From the NCBI RefSeq assembly GCF_032154225.1, contig NZ_JALDYF010000001.1, forward strand, positions 310,001 to 374,000: a stretch of DNA of 64,000 nucleotides, written 5' to 3'. The position numbers and the translations under genes are program-made. Below are positions 43,676 to 52,523 of the stretch, piece after piece (the stretch's first letter is position 1; each line of letters opens with the position of its first letter). The notes below the pieces were generated by a model. It did no database searches. It saw nothing but the letters and a program-made list of their open reading frames with translations, and was not told the origin of the DNA. This stretch comes from Psychrobacillus sp032154225. GTDB taxonomy: Bacteria > Bacillota > Bacilli > Bacillales_A > Planococcaceae.

Positions 43676-44422
43676 TTAATTATTATTCAATTTTTCCAAC
43701 ATTGCTTTTGATGGTGTTTCATATAGGATGTGATCTGGCATTTTTGTCACCCATTCGCCAGCACCTAAATAATACTGCCCCCCATGTTCTTCCCGGAAGT
43801 TATATACTCTGAACTCTCCACCAGCTTTTAATGTTCTTGTGTGGACGATTTCTCCGCTTGCATGTGGCGAATCTTCCCAAACGTTAATGTCTTGCAGAAC
43901 GGTTATTTTACCTTTTTGACCAGGCTTTAATTCCGTTTTACCCCACATGATTTTATCTGTGGAAGGCACCAGCAATGATTTTAATCGCTTTCGTACAATG
44001 GCCATGTTAATACCAGGGCAACTTGTGGATGCACCCTTAAATTCATTATGTCCAAGCACGTCCTCCACAGTTAAGTTAAAGCGATTCATGGCTAATAAAC
44101 AACGTTCTTCGAATGTTCTCTCTTGTACAGCAGTAAATGCTCCATTACCGACTACGCAAATATGATAGGTATTTGTATTGTGGTTGGCAATGCCGTTGGT
44201 TGGATAAATTGCATCGTAACACAATTGGACTGTGCCATCAGGTAATATAATTTCATGATAACCGCCCTTTGTCCAACCTTTACTTTTCCAATGATTCCAG
44301 AAAGAAAAATAGTCACCACTCGTTGTTGCCGAATGATGACGTGCTATTTTAGTAATTTGCTTTTCACTTCGCTTTGTTTGAGAGGTTGCAGTTTGATTTC
44401 TAATGTCTTTGATTACTACCAT
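43676..44422 (-). CDS. Prophage endolysin, N-acetylmuramoyl-L-alanine amidase (Amidase_2)
   Basis: 248 residues. Amidase_2/PGRP domain (about 15-150) with zinc histidines in KIARHHSAT and a C-terminal His/Cys region GHNEFKGASTSCPG, plus GGYHEIILPDGTVQL. The C-terminal SH3-like wall-binding part has FRVYNFREEHGGQYYLGAGE. No signal peptide, as expected for holin-dependent release. The TAATG overlap with holin indicates coupling. Confidence 0.92.
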   Translation of the reverse strand: MVVIKDIRNQTATSQTKRSEKQITKIARHHSATTSGDYFSFWNHWKSKGWTKGGYHEIILPDGTVQLCYDAIYPTNGIANHNTNTYHICVVGNGAFTAVQERTFEERCLLAMNRFNLTVEDVLGHNEFKGASTSCPGINMAIVRKRLKSLLVPSTDKIMWGKTELKPGQKGKITVLQDINVWEDSPHASGEIVHTRTLKAGGEFRVYNFREEHGGQYYLGAGEWVTKMPDHILYETPSKAMLEKLNNN

Positions 44423-44682
44423 TATTTCACCTCATCACGTGGTTTATGATAACGCATAGCTTGACTGCTATCAGACATTCCAGATGTCGTTGGGTCTAAA
44501 ACAACTCCTAATAATACAAGAATTGCTAAGACGGTATTAAATAGATCTGTTACTTGCTCGTTGTAGATTGTAGTATCTACTCCTAAAAAAGAAGCTACTT
44601 GTTGAACCAGCAATAAGACCAATGCAAACAATGCTACTAAAAAAGGTTTATGCTTGAAACGTACTTTCCAGTTGATTTTCAT
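44422..44682 (-). CDS. Phage holin (phi LC3 family)
   Basis: 86 residues: MKINWKVRFKHKPFLVALFA, two transmembrane helices (about 14-32 and 50-65), the GVVLDPTTSGMSDS motif and a basic tail. These are typical of phi-LC3-type holins that release endolysin. ATG 44682 is 9 nt from GGAGG; the upstream ATG abuts the site. Confidence 0.92.
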   Translation of the reverse strand: MKINWKVRFKHKPFLVALFALVLLLVQQVASFLGVDTTIYNEQVTDLFNTVLAILVLLGVVLDPTTSGMSDSSQAMRYHKPRDEVK

Positions 44683-44687
44683 TAATA

Positions 44688-44972
44688 TCATCCTCCAAAA
44701 AAAGAAATTTGTAATGCGATAAATACAATACCTATTACCCCGCCGACCGATGCGGTAATTGCAGCAGCTAAAAAATATCCTTTAATTTTGTCACTATTCT
44801 TCTCCATCTTTTCAACAGACTTTTCTATAGATTTAACACTATTAGACGTTTCGTATACGATCGGTTTAATAGTTTTAACATCGTTTTCTAAATCTGAAAT
44901 ACGTCTTTCGTGGTCTGTTAACTTCACGGCTTGTTGAAATGTACTTAACTCATTCTCTTCTATAACATTCAT
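44688..44972 (-). CDS. XhlA-family hemolysin-like phage protein
   Basis: 94 residues: a coiled coil (HERRISDLENDVKTIKPIVY...) and one C-terminal transmembrane helix (YFLAAAITASVGGVIGIVF). This matches XhlA, which acts with holin/amidase in PBSX-type lysis. GGAGGTG precedes the ATG. It ends 5 nt before holin. Confidence 0.9.
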   Translation of the reverse strand: MNVIEENELSTFQQAVKLTDHERRISDLENDVKTIKPIVYETSNSVKSIEKSVEKMEKNSDKIKGYFLAAAITASVGGVIGIVFIALQISFFGG

Positions 44973-45040
44973 CTGGCACCTCCAAATTTTGTACACAAAA
45001 AGAGCACCCAATGGATGCCCTTGATGATAAGAGTTTACTA

Positions 45041-45477
45041 TTATTGCACTTTTAAAGTTATAGTGGCTGGATTAGAAGGTTCATATAAAGAACCATCACC
45101 ATCTGCATCTACAACAATAGAAATTGTATAATTACCTGCTGAAGAAACAGTATTTCCTCGCATATCGACTGCTGCTGCATATTTTGGAATCTTGTTTATC
45201 CCTTTTAGTGTAACAGTCTTGCCACCATTACTTAAATTTGCACTAGTTATTCTATTCCATACCCCCCCCTCACTATTATAGAGATCATCTATACTGTCAG
45301 CTATAACGCCGTCCAATGTTATCACAGCTGTAGCATTTGTATAAGGTACACTACTAGAAGAAAAGTCGAAGCGTAAATCAGCTACAGTAGTATTTGCACT
45401 AGCAACTCCATCTCTAGGTAAGGCCCAGAAGAAATCTGGTACTGGCGTTTGTTTTGCAATTGGTGCGCTATTCCCGT
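45041..45477 (-). pseudogene. Surface/S-layer-like protein, C-terminal remnant
   Basis: About 145 codons of one open frame from DGNSAPIAKQTPVPDFFWAL through TAVITLDGVIADS and VVDADGDGSLYEP to ATITLKVQ-stop, with no start codon at its 5-prime end. The ending resembles the beta-sandwich C-termini of the three exoproteins upstream, and DADGDG is a calcium-loop motif. The 5-prime end abuts the group II intron at about 45480, so the N-terminal part was lost or replaced there. Confidence 0.7.
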
Positions 45478-45479
45478 CT

Positions 45480-46060
45480 TATACCTTCTCTATTTCTTGG
45501 TTTTATAACGAGCCTACACCGTGCAAGCGACTTTCATCGCACACGGCGTGCCATCAGCGATACAGTATCACTGACTAGGTTCCTTCGCTCCTGCTAGTTT
45601 TCTCCTTCTCGCATGTTACCATGCAAGTCCAAACGGCTAGCTATCAACGCTACTATGAACCCGCTGCCATCTTACAAGTGTCGTCGGTGCTGAAACACCT
45701 CGGCTTGCAAGACTTCAAACGTTCCACTACATTCATCCCTCATTTTGATTTCCTTAGGCTTCCACTATCCAGGTGTAAGAACGACCGGTTTAACAGTCAA
45801 TTCGTCGATCGCCACTATAGTATTTCGACTATAGGGATGTACAGTGAACTCCTAGCTTCACATTTCGCACTGTACACTAGCTTACCCTGCCTACATGGAT
45901 TCGTTTTCCTAACCATAGAAATCTTTTAAAGAACCCCGCCCCGGCACTACCGGGTACGACTTCACCTGACTTAGCCCCTTTAGCGTTTTCAGCGCTATCC
46001 GCGGACCCAGGAGGATTAGGCACTTGTTTTTGGACTGTTGAACAAGAGTAGGAATTGCAC
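45480..46060 (-). mobile_element. Group II intron lacking its reverse transcriptase
   Basis: The minus strand carries a recognisable domain V, CGCCGTGTGCGATGAAAGTC continuing GCTTGCACGG (45517-45548), with the GAAA tetraloop and a CGC triad as in IIC-type introns, followed by a domain VI-like hairpin. Upstream are domain I signatures (GGGGCTAAGTCAGGTGAAG, then GTCGTACCCGGTAGTGCCGG). GC content is higher than flanks. No maturase/RT is encoded in its roughly 0.58 kb, so it could only move or splice in trans. Ends are approximate. Confidence 0.8.
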
Positions 46061-46149
46061 CTACTAATTGAACGTAGCAGTTAGAATATTTTTCATTCCA
46101 CGCATTTCACTAATTTTACTCAGCTTATAGCGTAACGTTTCGTTTATTT

Positions 46150-47271
46150 TTATTGAGGAGTGACAGTTACGTTTATTGTATACGTTGTAGTAGACCTGCC
46201 GTTTTCTGCGGTAACTACTACTTGCCATGTGGCACCGCCATCAGTCATTGTTGCTGTCCCTATCGTTGCTTTTGCGTTTGTTGGTGTTGCAATGATACCT
46301 GCCGCTGTTAGGTTTGCTAAAACAGTCCCTATTGGTAGTTCGACGTTATAAATCTTTGCATCCGACACATCTACCGTTCCAGCTACACCACTTACTGTGA
46401 CTGCTTTAATAGTAGAAATGTTTGATTTAGAAGGTCCACTATTATCTCCACCGCCACCAGTTGATGGTGGTGTTACTGGTGGTATCGGAACCACTGGAGT
46501 AAGAGGTAGTGGTGGAAAGAAAATTACTTGAAGTCTCTCCATTTCTTTTATTAATGCTTGATGGAACGGGTTTGAACTAGATAGCTTTGCTACTAGAACT
46601 GGAATATCTTCTATTGCTTTTTTAGCTTCTTCTATTTTTCTTGCTTGGTATAACTGTTGTGCATTAGTTAACTTCATAATAATAGTGACTGGGATAATCA
46701 TCTCGTCACGTTTTGCATCTGCTAGCTTTTTATACTTCTCTAGCAGTAGATCACGAGGTGCTTTACCTGTGAAGCGATACAAAATGGACGTTCTTGATTT
46801 TAGTTGAACAGATAGCTTGTGATACGCTTTTTCAACTGCCAAGAAGTCATTTTTTGCTTCCGCCTCTTTTATTTCTTTTAGTAATGGCTCTAAATATTTC
46901 GTTGCGTAGTTGTAAGCATCGATATAAGGAATAAGCCCTTTTACGATTTTCTCTTCATACAAAGCGTCTATTTCTTTCAATTTAGCCTGTTTTTCTTTTT
47001 CTGAAAGACTAGATGCAAGAATGATTTTTCTTGTTTCTTGGTAGTTTTTCTTTACGCTGTTTAACACTGCATTAAGTATAGAACTCGAGGCTAGTTCCCC
47101 TTTTAATGCAGGTTCTACATAAGACATAGCTGCTTCTTTCATTTCCATTTTCACTGTATCAATTGATTGCTGAACAGAAGTTGTTTCTCCGTAGGCAACT
47201 GGGGAGAAAGACAAAATAGTAGAAACTAATAAAACCGCCACCATTATTTCTTTCCAAAGCTTTCTTTTCAT
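46150..47271 (-). CDS. SbsC-like cell-wall-bound exoprotein 1
   Basis: 373 residues: signal peptide (MKRKLWKEIMVAVLLVSTIL, cleaved near VAYG), a helical domain (about 30-250) with GLIPYIDAYNYATKYLEPLL and LKSRTSILYRFTGKAPRDLL, which resembles the N-terminal wall-polymer-binding domain of S-layer protein SbsC, a Pro/Gly linker (PPSTGGGG), and a beta-sandwich C-terminus. ATG after AAGGAGATG. It lies between tail and lysis genes, so it is probably lysogenic-conversion cargo. Confidence 0.8.
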   Translation of the reverse strand: MKRKLWKEIMVAVLLVSTILSFSPVAYGETTSVQQSIDTVKMEMKEAAMSYVEPALKGELASSSILNAVLNSVKKNYQETRKIILASSLSEKEKQAKLKEIDALYEEKIVKGLIPYIDAYNYATKYLEPLLKEIKEAEAKNDFLAVEKAYHKLSVQLKSRTSILYRFTGKAPRDLLLEKYKKLADAKRDEMIIPVTIIMKLTNAQQLYQARKIEEAKKAIEDIPVLVAKLSSSNPFHQALIKEMERLQVIFFPPLPLTPVVPIPPVTPPSTGGGGDNSGPSKSNISTIKAVTVSGVAGTVDVSDAKIYNVELPIGTVLANLTAAGIIATPTNAKATIGTATMTDGGATWQVVVTAENGRSTTTYTINVTVTPQ

Positions 47272-47415
47272 TTTCCATCTCCTTTTTGAGTATTTGTTTA
47301 CATACTCTTTTAAAGTATACATTAAATGACATCATCGCAATACTGACAAATGTTAATAATGGCTAAAAATAGTAACTTATTCTTAAACTCTGTTTTGAGT
47401 GAAAAACTGTATAAA

Positions 47416-47441
47416 AAGAACGCCCGAATTGGACGTTCTTA
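47416..47441 (-). terminator. Terminator of exoprotein 2
   Basis: AAGAACGTCC / GGGCGTTCTTTTTA hairpin on the minus strand downstream of the 545-residue gene. Confidence 0.85.
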
Positions 47442-47544
47442 CGTAGTGATATTCGATTTTATTTAGGACGCTTAAGGTTCCGAATTCGTCATAATGAAAT
47501 GAGCACACAACTGTATGCTCTTAATGTTACTATTTATTAATATA

Positions 47545-49182
47545 CTACTGCACAACAACTGTTACGATAGCATCTTGATAACCTTTTGCTTTAATTGTCC
47601 AGTCATATGTGCCTTTAGTTTGATATGTGAGTTGACCGTCACTTTTCGAATCAAAATACATTTTCCCATTGGTTATATGGAAATTGTTTGTATGATCAAT
47701 TACATTACTATTCCAATCATCGTAGAAGAAAAGTGAGATTTTAGTTATAGCATTTCTCCAATTCAGATCATCCGTAAAAGTAAACTCAATAGTACTACCT
47801 ATTGTCACTGTTGAAACTGCATTTATAACTGGTGAGACTTTCAAAATGATTACTGTTACCGTTACCGTTACCGATCCAGTATCAGCAGTTTTACCAGATG
47901 CTTTATGTTTTACTGTATACACAACTGTTGAAGTCCCATCAGCTAAAATCATACCTTTTGTATCATATTTTGTAAGATCAGATGTTGTATTAACCGAAAT
48001 AGTATAATCAGCGTCAACTGTTGGTAGAGAAACTGTTCCAGCTAAATCTGTAGCAGCAAAGGTTAATGGAATTTTAGCTGCTTCCGCATTTACTAAATCT
48101 TGATTTTGTTGTTCTTCTTCTACTAATGTTTTAACGTCAGTAATCTCCGCTTTTGCGTCTGTAAATGCTTGATCAACATCTGTTATTGACTTTGATGCAT
48201 TTATTGCGCTTGTCCATTTTGTTTTTAAAGCTGAAATCGTGTCCCAATTCGCTGTGCTATAAGAGGCATTTACATCTACTTTATAATTCGTTAGTTCTTT
48301 AATTGCTTCTGCCTTCGCTAAACGTAATGCTCGTTGCGCTGAAGTTTCGGATGAACCTCCACTACCCCCGCCTGTTGACGGTGGTGTTACTGGTGGAGTC
48401 GGAACCACTGGAGTTATAGGTGGTGGGAAGACGATTGCTTGCAGTCTCTCCAACTCTTTTATTAATGCTTGGTGGAATGCATTTGTACTAGATAGTTTTG
48501 CTACTAGTGATGGAATATCTTCTATCGATTTGATTGCTTCTTCTTTTTTTCCTGCAAGAAGTAACTGTTGTGCACTAGCAGCTTTCATCATAATAGTTAC
48601 GGGAACGATCAGTTCATCACGTTTTGCATCCGCTGGCTTTTTATACTTTTCTAGCAATAGATCACGAGGTGCTTTTCCAGTGAATCGATACAAAATAGAC
48701 GTTCTTGATTTTAGTTGAACTGATAACTTGTGATACGCTTTTTCAACTGACAAGAAGTCATTTTTCGCTTCTGCTTCTTTTATTTCTTTTAGCAATGGCT
48801 CCAAATACTTCGTTGCGTAGTTGTAAGCATCAATGTATGGGATAAGCCCTTTTACGATTTTTTCTTCATACAATGTTTCTAATTCTTTCAACTTCGCTTG
48901 TTTTTCTTTTTCTGACAGATTAGATGCCAGAATGAGTTTTTTTGTTGCTTCGTAGTTTTTCTTCACACTGTTTAATATAGGGTCTAGCGTAGAACTCGGT
49001 ACCAGATTCCCCTTTAAAGCAGGTTCTACATAAGCCAATGCCGCTTTTTTCATTTCTATTTTTACATAGTCAATAGATTGCTGGACGGAAGTTGTTTGTC
49101 CGTGTGCAATTGATGAAAAAGATAGAATGGATGAAACTAATAAGATAGCCACCATTATTTCTTTCCAGAGTTTTCTTTTCAT
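47545..49182 (-). CDS. SbsC-like cell-wall-bound exoprotein 2
   Basis: 545 residues with the same signal peptide and SbsC-like helical domain as exoprotein 1, linker PPVTPPSTGGGSGG, then one helical repeat (ALRLAKAEAIKELTNYK...AFTDAKAEI), an Ig-like domain (AGTVSLPTVDADYTISVNTT) and a terminal segment with FTFTDDLNWRNAITKISLFF, resembling the Shr-like HID/DUF1533 family. Conserved wall anchor with variable exterior implies modular diversification. Confidence 0.82.
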   Translation of the reverse strand: MKRKLWKEIMVAILLVSSILSFSSIAHGQTTSVQQSIDYVKIEMKKAALAYVEPALKGNLVPSSTLDPILNSVKKNYEATKKLILASNLSEKEKQAKLKELETLYEEKIVKGLIPYIDAYNYATKYLEPLLKEIKEAEAKNDFLSVEKAYHKLSVQLKSRTSILYRFTGKAPRDLLLEKYKKPADAKRDELIVPVTIMMKAASAQQLLLAGKKEEAIKSIEDIPSLVAKLSSTNAFHQALIKELERLQAIVFPPPITPVVPTPPVTPPSTGGGSGGSSETSAQRALRLAKAEAIKELTNYKVDVNASYSTANWDTISALKTKWTSAINASKSITDVDQAFTDAKAEITDVKTLVEEEQQNQDLVNAEAAKIPLTFAATDLAGTVSLPTVDADYTISVNTTSDLTKYDTKGMILADGTSTVVYTVKHKASGKTADTGSVTVTVTVIILKVSPVINAVSTVTIGSTIEFTFTDDLNWRNAITKISLFFYDDWNSNVIDHTNNFHITNGKMYFDSKSDGQLTYQTKGTYDWTIKAKGYQDAIVTVVVQ

Positions 49183-49326
49183 GTTTTCTCTCCTTTTTTG
49201 AGTACTTATATACAGACTCTTTTATAGGATAAACTAAATTTAATAATCGCAATACTGAGGAATGTTAATAGTGACTAAATATATTTATATTTATTTTTAT
49301 TTTTCATAAACTCTAACTATTGTATT

Positions 49327-49358
49327 AAAAAAGAACACTCCGAATTGGAACGTTCTTA
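49327..49358 (-). terminator. Distal terminator of exoprotein 3
   Basis: AAGAACGTTCC / GGAGTGTTCTTTTTT hairpin. A second weaker hairpin (GGGCATCC / GGGTGCTCTTTTTG) lies at 49417-49441, nearer the stop. Confidence 0.8.
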
Positions 49359-49463
49359 CTTTGTTGCTATTTATTTTTTGTTTCGACGCAGTTTGTTCCA
49401 AATGCGACCTAAACAAAAAGAGCACCCGATTGGATGCCCTAGGTATTGCTAAACTATTATTTG

Positions 49464-51266
49464 TTATTTTAATACCATAGTTACAAAACTATCTTCATAT
49501 CCAATTGCTTTAACCGTTAATACCCATGTATCTGTACCAATAATCTTAAAGTTTTTAGTTCTCAATTCACCTTCGCTAGTCACATAGTTACTTTCAGTAA
49601 ATTCAGCAAATTCATTTCTGCTAGATAATACTTGAATTGAGGTAATATTATTTCTCCAATCCGGATTATCTATGAAAGTAAATACATAATTAGGAAAATA
49701 ATTTACTTGCCCCTCCACAGATGCGTTCAATACTGGTGGTACTTTCAAAATGGTTACTGTTACCGTTACCGTTACCGTTACAGTATCGGCAGTTTTACCT
49801 GATGCTATATGTGTCACTGTATACACTACTTCGGAAGTACCATCAGCTTGAATTTTACCATTCATATCATAACTTATATCGCTGGTTGTTGATTTAACCG
49901 AAATTGTATAATCTGCACCAACTTTTGGGAGAGAAACTGTTCCAACTGGATTTCTAGCAACAAATGTTGATTGAATTTTAGCTGCTTCTGCTTTTACTAA
50001 ATCTTGGTCCTGTACTAATGTATTAACTAAATCAATTTCCTTCTGTGCATTTATAAGTGCTTGATTAACAGCTGCAATTGTCTTTGACGCGTTGATTGCA
50101 GTTAATACATTACCCTTCACTCCCTCTATTTTTTCCCAGTTTTTTGGGCTATAATCAGCTGACTTATAACTCGCTAGCACTGCAATCGCATCTGCCTTCG
50201 CTTTATCTAAAGCTATTTCTTGGACTATTGTCAAAACTTTAGCTATTTCTGCTTTTGCATCATCTAATGCTATTGTTACATCTGTTGTTGTTTTGGCTGA
50301 TTTGATTGCGTTTGTCCCAGTTTTTTTTAAAGATAAGATTGTTGTCCAATTTGCGGACGAGTAATCAGTTTCCTTATAATTTGTTAGTTTGGCAATCGCA
50401 TCTTCCTTCGCTAAACGTAATGCTCGTTGTGCTGAAGTTTCGGACGAACCACTACTATCTCCACCACCTGTTGATGGTGGTGTCGAAACTACTGGTGGTA
50501 GTGGTGCTGGAAATACGATTGCTTGAAGTCTTTCCAATTCTTTTAGTAATGCCAGGTGGAACGGAAGTGTACTAGATAGTTTAGCTGCTAAAGCTTGGAT
50601 TTCTTCTATCGCTTTTTGCGCTTCTTCTTTTTTTCCTGCAAGCAGTAATTGTTGTGCAGTTGTAGCTTTCATTATAATCGTCACGGGAATGATCAGTTCA
50701 TCTCGTTTTGCATCTGCTGGTTTTTTATACTTGTCTAGCAATAGATCACGAGCTGCTTTTCCTGAGAAACGATATAAAATGGATGTTCTTGATTTTAGTT
50801 GAACAGATAGCTTGTGATATGCTTTTTCAACTGCTAAGAAATCATTTTTCGCTTCTGCTTTTTTTATTTCTTTTAGTAAAGGATCTAAATATTTCGTTGC
50901 GTAGTTATAAGCATCGATGTATGGGATAAGCCCTTTTACTATTTTTTCTTGGTACAATGCCTCTAGTTCTTTCAACTTCGCTTGCTTCTCTTGTTCTGAC
51001 AAATTAGATACTAAAATAAGTTTTTTTGTTGCTTCGTAGTTTTTCTTCACACTGTTTAATACTGCATCGAGTGAAGAACTAGGTACTAGATTCCCCTTTA
51101 AAGCAGGGTTTACATAAGCCAAAGCTGCTTGTTTCATTTCCATTTTTACTGTATCGATTGATTGTTGGACGGAAGTTGTTTCTCCGTAAGCAGTTGGTGA
51201 AAAAGATAAAATAGTCGAAACGAGTAACACCGCTACGATTATTTCTTTCCATAGTTTACTTTTCAT
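49464..51266 (-). CDS. SbsC-like cell-wall-bound exoprotein 3
   Basis: 600 residues. Signal peptide and SbsC-like domain (about 30-250) close to the other two, linker PPSTGGGDSSGSS, then two helical repeats (ALRLAKEDAIAKLTNYK and ALDKAKADAIAVLASYK), the Ig-like domain (VGTVSLPKVGADYTISVK) and a DUF1533-like end (FTFIDNPDWRNNITSIQVLS). It has one more helical repeat than exoprotein 2. ATG after AAAGGGAGAG. It is the first of the tandem trio in transcription order. Confidence 0.82.
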   Translation of the reverse strand: MKSKLWKEIIVAVLLVSTILSFSPTAYGETTSVQQSIDTVKMEMKQAALAYVNPALKGNLVPSSSLDAVLNSVKKNYEATKKLILVSNLSEQEKQAKLKELEALYQEKIVKGLIPYIDAYNYATKYLDPLLKEIKKAEAKNDFLAVEKAYHKLSVQLKSRTSILYRFSGKAARDLLLDKYKKPADAKRDELIIPVTIIMKATTAQQLLLAGKKEEAQKAIEEIQALAAKLSSTLPFHLALLKELERLQAIVFPAPLPPVVSTPPSTGGGDSSGSSETSAQRALRLAKEDAIAKLTNYKETDYSSANWTTILSLKKTGTNAIKSAKTTTDVTIALDDAKAEIAKVLTIVQEIALDKAKADAIAVLASYKSADYSPKNWEKIEGVKGNVLTAINASKTIAAVNQALINAQKEIDLVNTLVQDQDLVKAEAAKIQSTFVARNPVGTVSLPKVGADYTISVKSTTSDISYDMNGKIQADGTSEVVYTVTHIASGKTADTVTVTVTVTVTILKVPPVLNASVEGQVNYFPNYVFTFIDNPDWRNNITSIQVLSSRNEFAEFTESNYVTSEGELRTKNFKIIGTDTWVLTVKAIGYEDSFVTMVLK

Positions 51267-51411
51267 AATTTCTCTCCCTTTTGAAGTACCTTTAAAATAC
51301 ATACTCTCTTTAAGGATAAACAAATTTTTGATTATTACAATACTGAGGAATGTTAGTGATTACAAATACCTACACGTGTTTCATAAACGCTTTTTGAGTA
51401 AAAAGATATAT

Positions 51412-51442
51412 AAAAAGAACGCTCCGATTGGAACGCTCCTCT
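51412..51442 (-). terminator. Terminator of the transglutaminase-like gene
   Basis: GAGCGTTCC / GGAGCGTTCTTTTTA hairpin on the minus strand. Confidence 0.8.
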
Positions 51443-51489
51443 TTGTTGAAGTTTTGTTTTTTACGACACTATATGTTCCCAATATTCAT

Positions 51490-52077
51490 CTAACTTTTTA
51501 AAATGCGTCTTGTATCCTTATACTTCTGCCTCAGTTCAATTCTTTCTAATTTCAAGCGGAGATTTTTACCTATTACTTTTACAATTTTCCATGCTCCTTC
51601 TTTAAACACTGGATACGCATCCATATAATTAACAAACGGAGTAACGTAAATTTGTTGAGCAACTTCATCTAATCCAGCAATTGATTTTGAACCGTATTCC
51701 AAGTCGGACGCGGTTACCGTGAATAAATCATATCCACCATAAACAGGAGCATTTTTAGACCCATCTAAAGTAAGTTGTATAGCAATATCGAAAACTTTCC
51801 CATCAATTTCAACCCATGAATGATCAAAGTATTGTTCACCTGTTTTTACTTCTCCAATACACAATTCATTGTCGATTCCTTGCTCATTTAGTAAAACGTG
51901 AAAAACACTAGACATTAAATGGCAAGCCCCTGGATTAGGGTTTAATTTATAATAATCAGATACCGCAAAAAAAGTATTCAAAACTTTTTCTGATTGGTCG
52001 TGATCAAATGGTGTTTCTTCAGCTAATATTCTATATGACTTAGTATTATTTAATTTTACACTTTCCATATTCATCAT
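51490..52077 (-). CDS. Putative transglutaminase-fold protein, phage cargo
   Basis: 195 residues, cytoplasmic. A possible Cys-His-Asp triad: Cys in NPGACHLMSSVFHVLL, His in FDHSWVEIDG and Asp in KVFDIAIQL, spaced as in transglutaminase-like/papain-fold enzymes. A basic C-terminus follows. It lies between the XkdX-like gene and the exoproteins, a cargo position. Start ambiguous among three close ATGs after AGAGAGGA. Catalysis and substrate are unproven. Confidence 0.6.
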   Translation of the reverse strand: MMNMESVKLNNTKSYRILAEETPFDHDQSEKVLNTFFAVSDYYKLNPNPGACHLMSSVFHVLLNEQGIDNELCIGEVKTGEQYFDHSWVEIDGKVFDIAIQLTLDGSKNAPVYGGYDLFTVTASDLEYGSKSIAGLDEVAQQIYVTPFVNYMDAYPVFKEGAWKIVKVIGKNLRLKLERIELRQKYKDTRRILKS

Positions 52078-52150
52078 TCCTCTCTTTATATTATTCTATA
52101 ATTCGACATATAAGAGTGAAAATCCTTCAAACATAAAAAATAACGCTAGC

Positions 52151-52306
52151 TTATGCTGCGTTTAAAAGGTTTCCTAGTTCTGTGTACTGATCTTGCGTAA
52201 TGCGATCACCAACCAAAAAAATATCTAGCTTCTGTTGCATATCCTCTTTTGATACAAACGATTGACGCTCAATTTGTGATTTACATGCACGGTAAGTTAA
52301 GTTCAT
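52151..52306 (-). CDS. XkdX-like small phage protein
   Basis: 51 residues: MNLTYRACKSQIERQSFVSK, GDRITQDQYTELGNLLNAA. Near-identical to the copy at 40636-40791 except for the C-terminus. It lies at the distal end of the tail-fibre genes, where XkdX-type proteins are found. Terminator-like AACGC/GCGTT at its end. Confidence 0.75.
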   Translation of the reverse strand: MNLTYRACKSQIERQSFVSKEDMQQKLDIFLVGDRITQDQYTELGNLLNAA

Positions 52307-52328
52307 CTTTATTCCCCATTCTATTTTT

Positions 52329-52523
52329 TTATAGTCCTAATTCAATCATTGTTACTCGATAATCTACATCAATTACATAGTCCATTAACATGTCAGTTTC
52401 TGATGGCGATTGCGGTACTTCGGGTTCGGGAGGATTTTCGTCTATCCATTTTTGCGTTGGGTTTAAGTGTACTAAAACATTTCCTTTTTTAAACCAATCA
52501 CCGTATTCATCGGTATAATTCAT
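52329..52523 (-). CDS. Small tail-associated protein
   Basis: 64 residues: MNYTDEYGDWFKKGN, then TQKWIDENPPEPEVPQSPSE and YVIDVDYRVTMIELGL. The C-terminal half is shared with the truncated copy at 40807-41040. TAATG overlap with the fibre gene indicates coupling. Possibly a fibre-assembly or chaperone-like protein; unproven. Confidence 0.7.
   Translation of the reverse strand: MNYTDEYGDWFKKGNVLVHLNPTQKWIDENPPEPEVPQSPSETDMLMDYVIDVDYRVTMIELGL

Noticed and set aside
45621..45929. 102-residue plus-strand open frame
   Set aside because: It is antisense to the structured group II intron RNA; frames like this arise from intron secondary structure and are commonly misannotated.
46150..51266. Repeat array or CRISPR because of strong internal repetition
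   Set aside because: The repetition is paralogous coding sequence of three exoproteins; no short regularly spaced repeats with unique spacers.
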